A DNA stretch of 64,000 nt from Catenulispora acidiphila DSM 44928 (GCF_000024025.1 NC_013131.1:1736001-1800000), one strand, 5' to 3'; positions 32,460-43,057 are shown, counted from the stretch's first letter. Notes: generated by a model not told the origin, from the sequence alone. Translations and numbers: made by a program.

Positions 32460-32930
32460 ATGCTGGTGACCAATCACGTCCTGTCCGGAGCGGTCGTCGG
32501 TGCGGCCGTGCGGCGGCCGGTGCCCGCGTTCGCGATCGGGGTCGCGTCGCATTTCGTGCTGGATTCGCTGCCGCATTGGGGTGACTGGGAGAGCGAGCGG
32601 CACTTCTTGCGGGTCGCGGTCGCCGACGGGCTGACCGGGCTGGCGGTGATGGGTGTGATCACGCGCGCGGTGTGGCGTGCTCCGGCGGCGGATCGCAACA
32701 AGCTCGCCGCATCCGTCGTGCTCGGGATGGTCGGCGCCGCGTTGCCCGACATGGACAAGCCCGCGCACATCATCTTCAAGCGCAAGCTGTGGCCGGACGT
32801 GGTGAACCGCTTTCACGGCCGCATCCAGGACGAGGCGCCGAACCGCTTCGTCTCGCACGAGCTGGTCGCCGCCACCGGGTTCGCGCTGTCGGCGGCGGCG
32901 TTGATCAAGCGGCGCGGGGCGCGGCGCTAG
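32460..32930 (+). CDS. DUF457/YdjM-like membrane protein
   Basis: A 156-residue membrane protein with conserved metal-ligand-like residues: TNHVLSGA at 4-11, SHFVLDSLPHWGDW near 30-43, LPDMDKP near 95-101 and SHELVAA near 130. These resemble DUF457 membrane-bound metal-dependent hydrolases. Three or four membrane segments are likely. TAGCGT (32447-32452) lies 7 nt before the ATG with no Shine-Dalgarno, indicating a leaderless message. Longer in-frame starts would overlap the upstream gene. Confidence 0.72.
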   Translation: MLVTNHVLSGAVVGAAVRRPVPAFAIGVASHFVLDSLPHWGDWESERHFLRVAVADGLTGLAVMGVITRAVWRAPAADRNKLAASVVLGMVGAALPDMDKPAHIIFKRKLWPDVVNRFHGRIQDEAPNRFVSHELVAATGFALSAAALIKRRGARR

Positions 32931-32974
32931 CTCTAGCTCGTGCTTGGATCGTCGCTCGCGGCTGGCTTGTAGAG

Positions 32975-33430
32975 CTAGCTCGCGGCTGAGGCCGGATACA
33001 CGAACCGTCCGCGACCCACCGGTAGCTCTTCCACGGCTGCTGAGGAAGCGATGCGGACCACCTCGTCGCTGACATCGGGTTCCGGCAGGGCTGCTGCCGC
33101 CGCGGCCGGTGCCGGCTTCGGCTTGCGCGGTACGCGCGCGCCGGAGGAGCCGCCTCGGCCCGGATACATCAGCAGTCCGTTGATCGGGTCGGGGACGGCG
33201 TCCAGCGCCGCCTTGACCAACGTCGCGTCCCGGAAGGCGGACCAGCCGCCCACGGGTATGTCCTCCGGGAAGCAGAGCTCGAGCACCACACCCCAGGGAC
33301 GTTCGACCCAGGCCCAGTCCTCCGCGCCGTACTCCAGCGCGGTGCGGATCAGGTCACGGCCGTGCGTGTCCTTCCAAGAGGCCGCGGAGAACTCGCCGTC
33401 CGCGACTTCGATCGACCACCATTCGCCCAC
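32975..33430 (-). CDS. Hypothetical actinobacterial protein
   Basis: A 151-residue soluble protein I cannot place in a family. The N-terminal ~75 residues look globular (WWSIEVADGEFSAASWKD, WVERPWGVVLELCFPED). A Pro/Ala/Lys-rich linker (about 95-118) and a short C-terminal segment (DEVVRIASSAAVEEL) follow. The GTG start is chosen because the preceding frame is low quality; it has only a weak Shine-Dalgarno (GTGGCGG). Confidence 0.6.
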   Translation of the reverse strand: MGEWWSIEVADGEFSAASWKDTHGRDLIRTALEYGAEDWAWVERPWGVVLELCFPEDIPVGGWSAFRDATLVKAALDAVPDPINGLLMYPGRGGSSGARVPRKPKPAPAAAAAALPEPDVSDEVVRIASSAAVEELPVGRGRFVYPASAAS

Positions 33431-33523
33431 CCCGCCACGGTATGCCGCCGCCGCTGGGGAAAGAAGGGTTCGACGGCTCTCCCCTCCGGCGTTCGCCACG
33501 GGCGAACAGGTTGGGCGAAATTC

Positions 33524-34858
33524 CTACACTGAGCCGTTCGAGCCCGAGGCGTTCAGGACGGTGGCGAGGGCGTCGGCGAGGGGTTCGACGTCGGCCAGAT
33601 CCAGCTTCGCGATGGTGATGCGGATGCCCGGCGGGCTGTCGACGCGGAACCAGGCGCCGGGCGCCACGGCCCAGCCGGCGGCGAGCATGCCGCTGACCAC
33701 GACAGCTTCCTCCGGAACCGGAACCCAGACGTTGATTCCGGTGGTTCCCCAGGCCTCGATGCCGCGTTGCGCGAGAGCGTTTACCAGGGTCGTGCGGCGC
33801 TCGGTGTAGGTGCGAGCCGCCTCGATGATCTGCGCCTCGACCGCCTCGTCCGTCCACAGCCGGTGGACCTGAGCCTGGATCAGCTGGCTGACCCACCCCG
33901 CGCCGAGGCGGAGCCGCCCGGCCATCCGCCCGCCGGTCATGCCGTCGGCGGCGACCACCGCGCAGCGCAGGTCCGGGCCGTATGCCTTCGACAGCGAGCG
34001 GATGTGGGCCCAGTGCTCGGTCGTGCCGGCCAGCGTGTGCAGGCGGTGGTGCCGGGTGATGTCGGCGCCGTGGTCGTCCTCGATGACCAGGACGTCGGGA
34101 TACGCGGCGAGCAGCGCACGCAGAGCTTCGGCACGAGCGGCGGACACCGCGGCGCCGGTCGGATTCTGGGCACGGCTGGTGATGATCACCGCGCGCACGC
34201 CCCGTTTCAGCGCCGCCGCCAGACCCTGCGGCGTCATGCCCTCGACGTCGATCGGGACCGGGACGGCGGTCAGGTTCATCGCCGGCAGCAGCCGGTAGAC
34301 GGCGCCCCAGCCCGGGTCCTCGACGGCGACCATGTCCCCGGTGCGCAGGTGGGCGGACAGCGCGCGGTCGATGGCGTCGCCGGCGCCGAAGGCCAGCAGC
34401 AGGTCGCCGACCGGGACGCCCTCGGCGCCGAGGCGCGCGCGGGCGGTACCGAGCAGGTCCGGCAGGATCGCCTCGCCGGTGTAAAGGCGCTGCGACGGGC
34501 CGCTGGGGAAGACCAGCTCCGGTAGTAGACGGCGGTCCGGGTCGCCGGTGACCAGGTCCTTCGCGCCGGGCGGGATCGGGAAGGACAGGTTGCGCGGGGC
34601 GGTCGCTGGCTGCGCACGCACCCGGGTCCCGCGGCGTCCGGCGGTCTCCACGGCGCCGCGGTCGCGCAGCAGGCGGTAGGCGGCCGAGACGGTGTTGGGG
34701 TTCACCCCGAGCTCGGTCGCGAGGTCCCGGATCGGCGGCAGCGCCTGGCCCGGCGGCAGGGCGCCGGCGGCGATGCCAGCCTCGATGGACGCCGCGATCT
34801 GGCTGGCGCCCCGGCCGGAGATTTTGTACGCTGCCGGGGAGGGTGTTTGAACTACCAC
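33524..34858 (-). CDS. MocR/PdxR-type regulator (GntR helix-turn-helix plus aminotransferase domain)
   Basis: A 444-residue fusion. Residues ~15-80 are a GntR winged helix (PPIRDLATELGVNPNTVSAA at 41-60). Residues ~110-440 are a fold-type I aminotransferase domain with Asn232 in NPTGA, Asp261-262 and the PLP Lys291 in SLSKAYG. Such regulators bind PLP or an amino acid derivative and control vitamin B6 or GABA genes. It is divergent from an FMN-family gene with only 27 nt between start codons, so it almost certainly controls that gene and itself. GTG start, no Shine-Dalgarno. Confidence 0.93.
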   Translation of the reverse strand: MVVQTPSPAAYKISGRGASQIAASIEAGIAAGALPPGQALPPIRDLATELGVNPNTVSAAYRLLRDRGAVETAGRRGTRVRAQPATAPRNLSFPIPPGAKDLVTGDPDRRLLPELVFPSGPSQRLYTGEAILPDLLGTARARLGAEGVPVGDLLLAFGAGDAIDRALSAHLRTGDMVAVEDPGWGAVYRLLPAMNLTAVPVPIDVEGMTPQGLAAALKRGVRAVIITSRAQNPTGAAVSAARAEALRALLAAYPDVLVIEDDHGADITRHHRLHTLAGTTEHWAHIRSLSKAYGPDLRCAVVAADGMTGGRMAGRLRLGAGWVSQLIQAQVHRLWTDEAVEAQIIEAARTYTERRTTLVNALAQRGIEAWGTTGINVWVPVPEEAVVVSGMLAAGWAVAPGAWFRVDSPPGIRITIAKLDLADVEPLADALATVLNASGSNGSV

Positions 34859-34885
34859 AGTGACAAGTTTGCACTAGGACGAAAA

Positions 34886-35764
34886 ATGACGCAAGCGGCT
34901 CCCCGCCAGACGCCTACCCCCACGCCTCCTTTGACGCAGATCTCGACGCAGAGCCCGACGCTTACCGCTATACCGAGCGCGATACCGAGTGCGACTCAGA
35001 CCGCGACTCCCGCTCTGACCTCGACCCGGACGCCGAACCCCGACGCCCCGATCCGTGACGCCGAGACCGAAGCCTGCCTGTTCGGCCACGGCGCCGAGGG
35101 CGCCTACGACCAGACCCCGCGCACCACCGCCACCCGCTACCAGAGCCGCGTCGGCTACGACCGCGCCGCCGTCCACGCGGTCCTGGACGAGGCGCTGGTC
35201 TGCCACCTGGCCTTCGTCCTCGACGGCGCCCCGGTCGCCCTCCCGACGGTCCACGCGCGCTCCGGCGACCGGCTCTACGTGCACGGCTCGACCGGCGGCC
35301 GCTTCGCGCGCCTGGACGGCGAGCAGGTGAGCGTCACCGTCACCCTCTTCGACGCGCTGGTCCTGGCTCGCAGCTGGATGCACCACTCGATGGCGTTCCG
35401 CAGCGTGGTGGTCCACGGCACGGCCCGGGTCGTCGCCGACCCCGCCGAGCGCCTGGAGGCCATGCGTGCCCTGATCGACCACATCGCCCCCGGCCGCACC
35501 GCCGAGTCCCGCGAGCCCACGCGCAAGGAGTTGGCGCAGACCGCGATCCTGGCGCTGGACCTGGAGCAGGTGTCGCTGAAGGCGCGCGGCGACCAGGTCG
35601 CCGACGACGAGGCGGATCTGGAGCTGCCGTACTGGGCCGGAGCCATTCCGCTGGCGATCACCGCCGGCGTCGCCAAGCCCAGCCCGGACCTGCTCGAGGG
35701 CATCGCGCCGCCGGAGTACGCGCAGCACTACACGCGCTCGCACGCGTGCGGGTACGCGCACTGA
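34886..35764 (+). CDS. Pyridoxamine 5'-phosphate oxidase-family FMN-binding protein
   Basis: A 292-residue protein whose C-terminal ~220 residues are a split-barrel flavin-binding domain (VHGSTGGRFARL, FRSVVVHGTARV, YWAGAIPL). It is a paralogue of the gene at 14949-15632, sharing HGSTG and WAG-PL patterns. Residues 5-60 are Thr/Pro/Ser-rich low complexity. AGGAC lies 5 nt before the ATG. It is divergent from the MocR regulator, which suggests a role linked to B6 or amine metabolism, but the substrate is not known. Confidence 0.82.
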   Translation: MTQAAPRQTPTPTPPLTQISTQSPTLTAIPSAIPSATQTATPALTSTRTPNPDAPIRDAETEACLFGHGAEGAYDQTPRTTATRYQSRVGYDRAAVHAVLDEALVCHLAFVLDGAPVALPTVHARSGDRLYVHGSTGGRFARLDGEQVSVTVTLFDALVLARSWMHHSMAFRSVVVHGTARVVADPAERLEAMRALIDHIAPGRTAESREPTRKELAQTAILALDLEQVSLKARGDQVADDEADLELPYWAGAIPLAITAGVAKPSPDLLEGIAPPEYAQHYTRSHACGYAH

Positions 35765-35845
35765 GACTGAGTCTCGCAGCGTTGAAGAGCGCTGAAGACC
35801 ACTGATGAAGCGCCAGGGCGGCGCGCCGAGGCCCGGCCGCCGCGA

Positions 35846-37159
<1,314 letters not shown>

Positions 37160-37351
37160 TCAGCACCCGCAGGCGCCTCCGCAGGCGCAGTTGCCACCGC
37201 TCTGGCAGCCGCACTTGCAGCCGCCGCCACAGCTGCAGCTCCCTGCCTCCGGCTCCAGGATGAGGATCGGCAGCGCCCGGCTCCCGGCGGGTGTCGGCGG
37301 GATGCCTTCGAGCGGGGTCTGAGGGACTTCTGACAATGACTGCTTCGCCAT
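37160..37351 (-). CDS. Cys-rich peptide, metallothionein-like
   Basis: A 63-residue peptide. The first 36 residues are Pro/Leu-rich (ALPILILEPEAG). The last 25 contain nine Cys spaced CxC, C-x3-C, CxC, CxC and similar among Gly (CSCGGGCKCGC, CACGGACGC). The spacing suits metal thiolate clusters as in metallothioneins, though it matches no named bacterial family I know; a ribosomal peptide precursor is an alternative. GGAGG lies 4 nt before the ATG. A terminator follows. Confidence 0.75.
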   Translation of the reverse strand: MAKQSLSEVPQTPLEGIPPTPAGSRALPILILEPEAGSCSCGGGCKCGCQSGGNCACGGACGC

Positions 37352-37534
37352 AGCGCCTCCTTCGCTGGCGGCGGTCCGGGCGGCGCGGCGGGGATCCGCC
37401 ACAAGCCGCCAATGCCGCCGCTTTCCAGTCAAAAGGGAGATCCGGCCCGGGTCAATGGCCGGCCGGCTTACGCCACCCGGGGCGCCAGGGGGCGCGCCAC
37501 GCGCGGCGCGCCGCGTCCGGCTACGCTCGGGGAC

Positions 37535-38131
37535 ATGTCTGAGCTGATCTTGCTCCGCCACGGCGAGACCGAGTGGAGCCGCTCCGGGCGCCACACCGGC
37601 CTGACCGACCTGCCGCTGACCACCGTCGGCGAGGACCAGGCCCGCGCCGCCGCCAAACTCCTGGCCGGCCGTAGCTTCGGCGCCGTCTACACCAGCCCCC
37701 TGACCCGCGCGGTCCGCACCGCCGAACTCGCCGGCCTCACCGACGCCACCCCCGACCCCGACCTGCTGGAGTGGGACTACGGCGGCTACGAAGGCGTCAC
37801 CACCGAGGAGATCCACGAGAAGCACCCCGGCTGGTACCTGTGGGACGACGGCATCGTGCCCGGCGACCACGAGCACCCCGGCGAGACCATCGAGCAGGTC
37901 GGCGCGCGCGTGGACAGGGTCCTGACCCGGGTGCGGCCGCTGCTGGCCGACGGTGAGGGCGAGGACGTGTGCCTGGTCGCGCACGGGCATGTGCTGCGCG
38001 TGCTGTGTGCCCGCTGGCTCGGGCTGCCGCCGACCGGCGGACGGTTCTTCCGGCTGGACACCGCGGCGGTGTCGCGGCTCGGGTTCGAGCACGCGCGGCC
38101 GGTGGTGGACGGGCTGAATCAGCAGGGTTAG
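37535..38131 (+). CDS. Histidine phosphatase family protein (phosphoglycerate mutase-like)
   Basis: A 198-residue histidine phosphatase. LLRHGET at 6-12 gives the catalytic His9, Arg58 is in SPLTRAVRTA, the acid Glu is in LEWDYGGYEG, and the second His is in LVAHGHV. The substrate may be a sugar phosphate or other phosphoester; it is unlikely to be the glycolytic mutase. TACGCT (37522-37527) is 7 nt before the ATG without a Shine-Dalgarno, so the message is probably leaderless. Confidence 0.9.
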   Translation: MSELILLRHGETEWSRSGRHTGLTDLPLTTVGEDQARAAAKLLAGRSFGAVYTSPLTRAVRTAELAGLTDATPDPDLLEWDYGGYEGVTTEEIHEKHPGWYLWDDGIVPGDHEHPGETIEQVGARVDRVLTRVRPLLADGEGEDVCLVAHGHVLRVLCARWLGLPPTGGRFFRLDTAAVSRLGFEHARPVVDGLNQQG

Positions 38132-38195
38132 CGGGGATGCCGGGACGCGGGGACGCGCGGGGATGCGGGTCTGGCGGTCTGCCTAGGCCGCGGAT

Positions 38196-38224
38196 GTACT
38201 ACTTCTTGCTGTACTACTTCTTGC
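38196..38224. repeat. 14-bp tandem duplication at a gene end
   Basis: GTACTACTTCTTGC occurs at 38196-38209 and 38211-38224. The second copy contains the stop codon and last codons (KK) of the polyprenyl synthase. The duplication leaves a second in-frame stop just beyond it. Confidence 0.7.
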
Positions 38225-39317
38225 GCGCGGTCGCCATGACCGCCAGCTCCCCGAGCACGGTCTTGGCCTCCGCGTCGATCGGCGCGGCGTCCAGGGCCGC
38301 CCGCGCCTGGTCGGTCAGCGCGGCGATCCGCGTCTCGACGTCGTCCAGCGCCCCGGTGGAGCGGATGATGTCCTGCAGCTCGGCGACCCCGGCCGTGTCC
38401 AGGTCCGGGTTCCCCAGCTCCGCGCGCAGCGTCTTGATCGCCGCCGGGCTGTCGGCGCGCGCCGCGGCCAGCGCCACCAGCAGCGTCTGCTTGCCCTCGC
38501 GCAGGTCGTCGCCGGCCGGCTTGCCGGTCGCCGCCGGGTCGCCGAAGACCCCCAGCACGTCGTCGCGCAGCTGGAACGCCTCGCCGAGCGGCAGTCCGTA
38601 GGCGGAGTAGGCGGCGATGACGTCCTTGCCGCCGCCGGCCAGCATCGCGCCGACGTGCAGCGGTCGCTCGATCGTGTACTTCGCGGACTTGAAGCGGATC
38701 ACGGTCTGCGCCCGCTGCGCCGCGCGCTCGGGCTCGTCCAGACCGTGCGCTTGCGCCAGCACGTCCAGGTACTGCCCGGCCATGACCTCGGTGCGCATCA
38801 CGTCGAAGTACCGGCGGGCTGCGGCAGTGCGCTCCGCGGGCAGACCGTTGCCCGCGAACATCTCATCGCACCAGGTCAGGCAGACGTCGCCGAGCAGAAT
38901 GGCCGCCGCCGCCCCGAACCGCTCGTCCGAACCCTCCCAGGCGGCCTCGCGGTGTGCGGCGGCGAAGCGGCGGTGGATCGCCGGCATGCCGCGGCGGGTG
39001 TCGGAGTCGTCCATGTAGTCGTCGTGGATCAGCGCCGATGCCTGGAGCAGCTCCAGGGAAGCGGCGGCGTGGACTATGCCTTCCTCTTCCTGGGCGGTCG
39101 CACTGTCGCCGAGTACTCCGCGCCATCCCCAGTAGCAGAACCCCGGGCGCATCAGCTTGCCGCCGTCTAGGAACTCCCGCAGCGCGGTCGGCAGCGGCGC
39201 CAGCTCCGGCGACATCGCGATGAGGGCCGCGCCCTGACTGTCCAGGAACGCCGACAGGGCGGCGTCTACTCGGGTTCGCAAGGAGTGGCGGTCCAGGGGG
39301 TTCACGGGAACAACCAT
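38214..39317 (-). CDS. Polyprenyl (geranylgeranyl-type) diphosphate synthase
   Basis: A 367-residue trans-isoprenyl diphosphate synthase that condenses isopentenyl diphosphate with an allylic diphosphate. The first Asp-rich motif is DDYMDDSD at 99-106 and the second DDVLGVFGD at 252-260. GGKLMRP at 52-58 is also present. Chain length cannot be read reliably; product could be C20 or longer for menaquinone, carotenoids or dolichol-type lipids. It is divergent from metF. ATG without a strong Shine-Dalgarno. Confidence 0.92.
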   Translation of the reverse strand: MVVPVNPLDRHSLRTRVDAALSAFLDSQGAALIAMSPELAPLPTALREFLDGGKLMRPGFCYWGWRGVLGDSATAQEEEGIVHAAASLELLQASALIHDDYMDDSDTRRGMPAIHRRFAAAHREAAWEGSDERFGAAAAILLGDVCLTWCDEMFAGNGLPAERTAAARRYFDVMRTEVMAGQYLDVLAQAHGLDEPERAAQRAQTVIRFKSAKYTIERPLHVGAMLAGGGKDVIAAYSAYGLPLGEAFQLRDDVLGVFGDPAATGKPAGDDLREGKQTLLVALAAARADSPAAIKTLRAELGNPDLDTAGVAELQDIIRSTGALDDVETRIAALTDQARAALDAAPIDAEAKTVLGELAVMATARKK

Positions 39318-39407
39318 ACGGCCGGTGCTGCTAGGCCCGTGTCTCGCGTCTCGGGACGTCCGGCATCCTTACCTCACAAAGCGCGACATGCTCAGTACGG
39401 TGGATTC

Positions 39408-40355
39408 ATGGCACTGGGACTACCCTCCGTGCGGCCGGACCGGGCCGCCACCGTCCGCGAGCTGTTGACGCGTGGCGAACGCTCCTTCTCCTTCGAGTTC
39501 TTCCCGCCTAGGGACGACGCCCAGGAGCAGCAGCTTTGGCGCGCTCTGCGGCGGCTGGAGGGGTACTCGCCGACGTTCGTGTCGGTGACGTACGGTGCCG
39601 GCGGGTCGACGCGGATGAAGACGGTGGAGACCACCGAGCGGATCGCCGCGGAGACCACGCTCACACCTGTGGGACACCTCACAGCGGTCGACCACTCCGT
39701 CGCCGAGCTGCGGCACGTCATCGGGCAGTACGCGGACGCCGGAGTGCGCAACATCCTGGCGCTGCGGGGCGACCCGCCCGGCGACCCCTTGGGGGACTGG
39801 GCAGCACACCCCGAAGGGCTGAGCTACGCCAGCGAACTTGTGGATTTGGTAAGGGAGTCGGGGGAGTTCTGTGTAGGCGTCGCCGCCTTCCCGGAGATGC
39901 ACCCGCGCTCGCCGGACTGGGACACGGACGTGGCGCACTTCGTGGAGAAGTGCCGGCGGGGCGCGGACTTCGCGATCACGCAGATGTTCTTCCTGACGGA
40001 CGACTACCTGCGGCTGCGGGACCGGGTCGCGGCGGCGGGGTGCGACGTGCCGATCCTGCCGGGCGTGATGCCGGTGACCAACGTCGCGCAGATCAAGCGG
40101 ATCACCGGGCTGACCGGGCAGGCGTTCCCGGCCGACCTGGAGCGGTCGCTGATGGCGGTGGAGGGGGACAAGGCCGCGGTGCGCGCGGTCGGGGTCGATT
40201 GGACGACGCGGATGTGCGAGCGGCTGCTGGCCGAGGGCGTGCCGGGGCTGCACTTCATCACGCTGAACATGTCGACGGCGACGCTGGAGATCTATCGGAA
40301 CCTGGGGTTGGACCGGCGGCATGAGCAGAGTTCGGGGATGCGGCTTTCGGCTTAA
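39408..40355 (+). CDS. metF: Methylenetetrahydrofolate reductase
   Basis: Reduces 5,10-methylene-THF to 5-methyl-THF for methionine synthesis. The 315-residue protein shows the family landmarks SFEFFPPRD at 27-35, SVTYGAGGS near 59-67, ALRGDPPGD near 123-131 and ITQMFF near 189-194. The ATG at 39408 is chosen because TACGGT (39396-39401) lies 6 nt upstream, with no Shine-Dalgarno, giving a leaderless message. It is divergent from the polyprenyl synthase, as I recall from other actinomycetes. Confidence 0.95.
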   Translation: MALGLPSVRPDRAATVRELLTRGERSFSFEFFPPRDDAQEQQLWRALRRLEGYSPTFVSVTYGAGGSTRMKTVETTERIAAETTLTPVGHLTAVDHSVAELRHVIGQYADAGVRNILALRGDPPGDPLGDWAAHPEGLSYASELVDLVRESGEFCVGVAAFPEMHPRSPDWDTDVAHFVEKCRRGADFAITQMFFLTDDYLRLRDRVAAAGCDVPILPGVMPVTNVAQIKRITGLTGQAFPADLERSLMAVEGDKAAVRAVGVDWTTRMCERLLAEGVPGLHFITLNMSTATLEIYRNLGLDRRHEQSSGMRLSA

Positions 40356-40570
40356 GGGCGCGCCTTACTGCTCCCTCCAGCTGCCCCTACTAGCCGCTCC
40401 CCAGGGCTTACTCCTCCGGCTATTCCTCCAGCTACTCCTCCAGTCACCAGCACTGTCACCTTGTCTGATGAACGACGCCTGATCCGCCCTACCCCGCCCC
40501 ACTCCGTGTGCCAGCCTGCGAGGAACAGTCCGCGGAACAGTCCAGGGGCGGGAGAAGGAGAGGCACGAAC

Positions 40571-41089
40571 ATGCAGCCGCTCGGAGTCCGATACGCGGTA
40601 CCGGTGGACCTCGCGGCGGTCCACGCCGTCACCCACTCGGCCTACCGCCACTACGTCGACCGCATCGGCGCCCGCCCCGCCCCGATGGACGCCGACTACC
40701 CGCACCTGATGCGCCGCGGCTGCCTGTTCGTCGTCGGCAGCCCCGCCATCGCCACCGTGACCCTCATCCCCGAAGACGGCTGGCTCCACCTCGACAACTT
40801 CGCCGTCGCCCCCGACCGCCAAGGCCGAGGCACCGGCCGCCGCATCCTCGCCTTCGCCGAAGACCACGCCCGCCAACTCTGGCTCCCCGAACTCCGCCTC
40901 CAAACCCACGCCATGATGTGGGAGAACCAACGCCTCGCCACCGCCGCCGGCTACCGCGAGTACACCCGCACCGGCACCGGCGCGGAACACGAGGTCATCC
41001 ACTACCGCAAGGCAATCGCCGGCTGGGACTTCACAGGCGAGACCTACTTGCCGACGGCCGCAGGCGTGGCCCTGGCGGGGGCGCGGTAG
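40571..41089 (+). CDS. GNAT family N-acetyltransferase
   Basis: A 172-residue GNAT acetyltransferase. The acetyl-CoA pyrophosphate-binding motif is VAPDRQGRGTGRRIL at 79-93 (Q/RxxGxG/A). An N-terminal motif VRYAVPVDLAAVHAVTHSAY at 6-25 and WENQRLATAAGYREY near 117-131 complete the fold. The acceptor amine is unknown. AAGGAG lies about 13 nt before the ATG. Codons lean to C-ending forms. It is followed by a gene-free region. Confidence 0.88.
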   Translation: MQPLGVRYAVPVDLAAVHAVTHSAYRHYVDRIGARPAPMDADYPHLMRRGCLFVVGSPAIATVTLIPEDGWLHLDNFAVAPDRQGRGTGRRILAFAEDHARQLWLPELRLQTHAMMWENQRLATAAGYREYTRTGTGAEHEVIHYRKAIAGWDFTGETYLPTAAGVALAGAR

Positions 41090-41520
41090 GTGCGGGAGGC
41101 GCGGGAGCCGTCGGGCTGCGCCAGCGACACGCCCGGGACGCTCACCCGTTCGACGCAATTCGAGCGCTGATTCCCGCCGCAGACAGCGCCGACGGTGGGA
41201 TTCTGAGCGTGAGCGGCCGCCGCGGGCCCTTCCTAATTGGGGGTGGTTTGCCCCCATTGGTAGGGCGGGCCCTACCTGGCGCCGCAACGTAAAAAGCGCG
41301 ATCGGCCCAGCGCTGGTGACGGTACGAGCGTTCGGCTCGGTGCCGTCCTGGCGCCGTAACGTAAAAGTGCGATCTGCCCAGCGCTGTTGGCGGTACGAGC
41401 GTTCGGCCCGGTGCCGTTGGCTGGATCGCCGCCTGCTGCTCGTGCCCCGCCGAATGGCTCAGCTCCCCGACTCCGCAGCCGCCGCCGGCCTCAGCGCCGC
41501 GCCGCCGCTCGCCGCCGGCC
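41090..41520. other. Gene-free region with hairpin and tandem repeat
   Basis: 431 nt between the GNAT and the convergent glycosyltransferase without a convincing gene. It contains an imperfect long hairpin (about 41222-41274, with the inner stem TGGGGG/CCCCCA), which probably ends one or both transcripts, and a 72-bp tandem duplication. Confidence 0.6.
41275..41418. repeat. 72-bp tandem duplication
   Basis: Two copies, 41275-41346 and 41347-41418, each opening CCTGGCGCCG(C/T)AACGTAAAA and containing GGTACGAGCGTTCGGC. They are about 90 percent identical by eye. The unit is a multiple of 3, but the frame it lies in is not otherwise gene-like. Confidence 0.8.
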
Positions 41521-42540
41521 TCAGCGCCCCGCATCCACCGCCGCGACCGCCTCGGCCATCGCCTTCGCCGCGTACCCCGCTGCCCGGTTCGCCGCCGCGT
41601 CCGCCACCGGTCCGGCGGGCGCCGCCGTCGGCCGCATCGGCGCGCGCCGCACCTGTCCCGCCGGGCGCGAAGTGGCGGGCCGTACCTGCGTTGGCGCCGT
41701 CGTGAACGCCGCCAGCAAACGCCGCGCGGTGTCCGTGAAGGAGTGCAGGATCGAGTTCTCCGTGTCGTATAGCGGGTGCCGTCCGCCGCTGCCTGTCGCG
41801 GCCGCAATGCCTGCGCGCTCGCGCGGCCATAGCGAGCCGTCCAGGAACTCTATTGCGTGCCGTCCGTCGAGCGTCGCGACCTGCCCGCCGGCTCGCCGGA
41901 CCGCGCGTACCAGTCCCGTCTCGCCGTGTGCGTCGTGTGCTGCGTTGCAATGGCCGCCGACTCGCCAGTAGGTCTCGCTGTCGACCGCGAGCAAGCGCGC
42001 CGATGTGGACGGCCGCGGTCCGGTTGCCGGTGTGCGGTCGACGGGAGTTCGTCGTCGCGCCTCGGCGACGACCAAGTCCATCCGGCGCGGTCCGCGCAGT
42101 GCCGCCACCGCAGAGGCGATCGCGCCTGGCGCCAACGCCAAGCCCGGGTCGGCGAACACCATCGCCTTGCCGCGTGCGGCGACCGCGAGTTGCTCGCAGG
42201 CGTGAGCGTGCGCGCACCATCCCTGTGGGGTAGGTGCGCCGACCAGCAGGCGCACGCGCGGGTCGTCCATCGCGGCTTGCAAGACCAGGCGGCGGGTGAG
42301 GTCCGTGGAGCCCGCGTCCAGGAAGACCACGTCCAGTTTCGACACCCGGGTCTGGCTCAGCAGAGCCCGCACACACCGCAGGACGCGGCGTTCGTCGTTC
42401 AGGAGCGGGACGAGGACCGAGACGATCTCGTTTGCCGGGGGTGGGTCGGCGGACAGGGCGGACGGCACAGACGGCGCGGGCAGTGCGGGCGAGGCGCCTG
42501 CCGGGTGTCGATTTCGTCCCACGGGCTCAAGGATCCCCAC
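41521..42540 (-). CDS. Glycosyltransferase family 2-like protein
   Basis: A 339-residue protein with the GT-A nucleotide-sugar fold: VSVLVPLLND at 40-49 and DAGSTD at 75-80, then PQGWCAHAHACEQLA near 105-119 and FADPGLAL near 129-136. The second acidic motif is FADP rather than DxD. It resembles CrtQ-type and polysaccharide-synthesis transferases. No membrane segment, and a long Ala/Pro-rich C-terminus. GTG start, uncertain since no Shine-Dalgarno is seen and the first 35 residues are low-complexity. Confidence 0.72.
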   Translation of the reverse strand: MGILEPVGRNRHPAGASPALPAPSVPSALSADPPPANEIVSVLVPLLNDERRVLRCVRALLSQTRVSKLDVVFLDAGSTDLTRRLVLQAAMDDPRVRLLVGAPTPQGWCAHAHACEQLAVAARGKAMVFADPGLALAPGAIASAVAALRGPRRMDLVVAEARRRTPVDRTPATGPRPSTSARLLAVDSETYWRVGGHCNAAHDAHGETGLVRAVRRAGGQVATLDGRHAIEFLDGSLWPRERAGIAAATGSGGRHPLYDTENSILHSFTDTARRLLAAFTTAPTQVRPATSRPAGQVRRAPMRPTAAPAGPVADAAANRAAGYAAKAMAEAVAAVDAGR

Positions 42541-42912
42541 CTGGCGGCTTGATCGCAGCGTGGAGGAAAGGAGGGTGGGCCGTGAGGGTGACTGCGCGGG
42601 AACTAAACGAGCCAGATGCGTGCTCCTCTAACGGCTTCCGCTAGGAGCTCCCGTAAGGGCAGCCGCTAAGGGCTCCCGCAAACAAAGGGGCGGGACCCAC
42701 GCCCCCACAGACGCGGATCCCGCCAAGGCCGAATGGCCTTCCCTACCCCCACTAGCACCCCCACCGGGTGCGTCGGAGGCCGCAAAGAAGCGGCACTTCC
42801 GATCACCCATATAGACGTTCGAGGGGGTGGGTTGGGTTGCAGTGTTACAGCATTCTGTATGTTGCGATTTAGTAACAGCGTCCGCCGTCTCCGCCGTCGG
42901 ACGTATGTGCAG

Positions 42913-42935
42913 GTACTCAAGCTGGACCTGAGTAC
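42913..42935. promoter_or_regulatory. Palindrome GTACTCA-N9-TGAGTAC
   Basis: A perfect 7-bp inverted repeat with 9-nt spacer, next to TAATAC (42936-42941), a possible -10 box. It looks like an operator, but no regulator can be named. Confidence 0.4.
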
Positions 42936-43057
42936 TAATACCCATGAGGACTGTCGGTGCCATGCGCCACACTTACTGACGGCACGCGACGGACGCGCCA
43001 CGGTGGGGAGTGTCGGGGAGGCACTGGGCCGGCCGCGTGTCGTTCATGGGGGAAGAC

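Noticed and set aside
38196-38224. The tandem GTACTACTTCTTGC as a regulatory site
   Set aside because: It spans the stop codon of the polyprenyl synthase and is better explained as a small duplication of the gene end.
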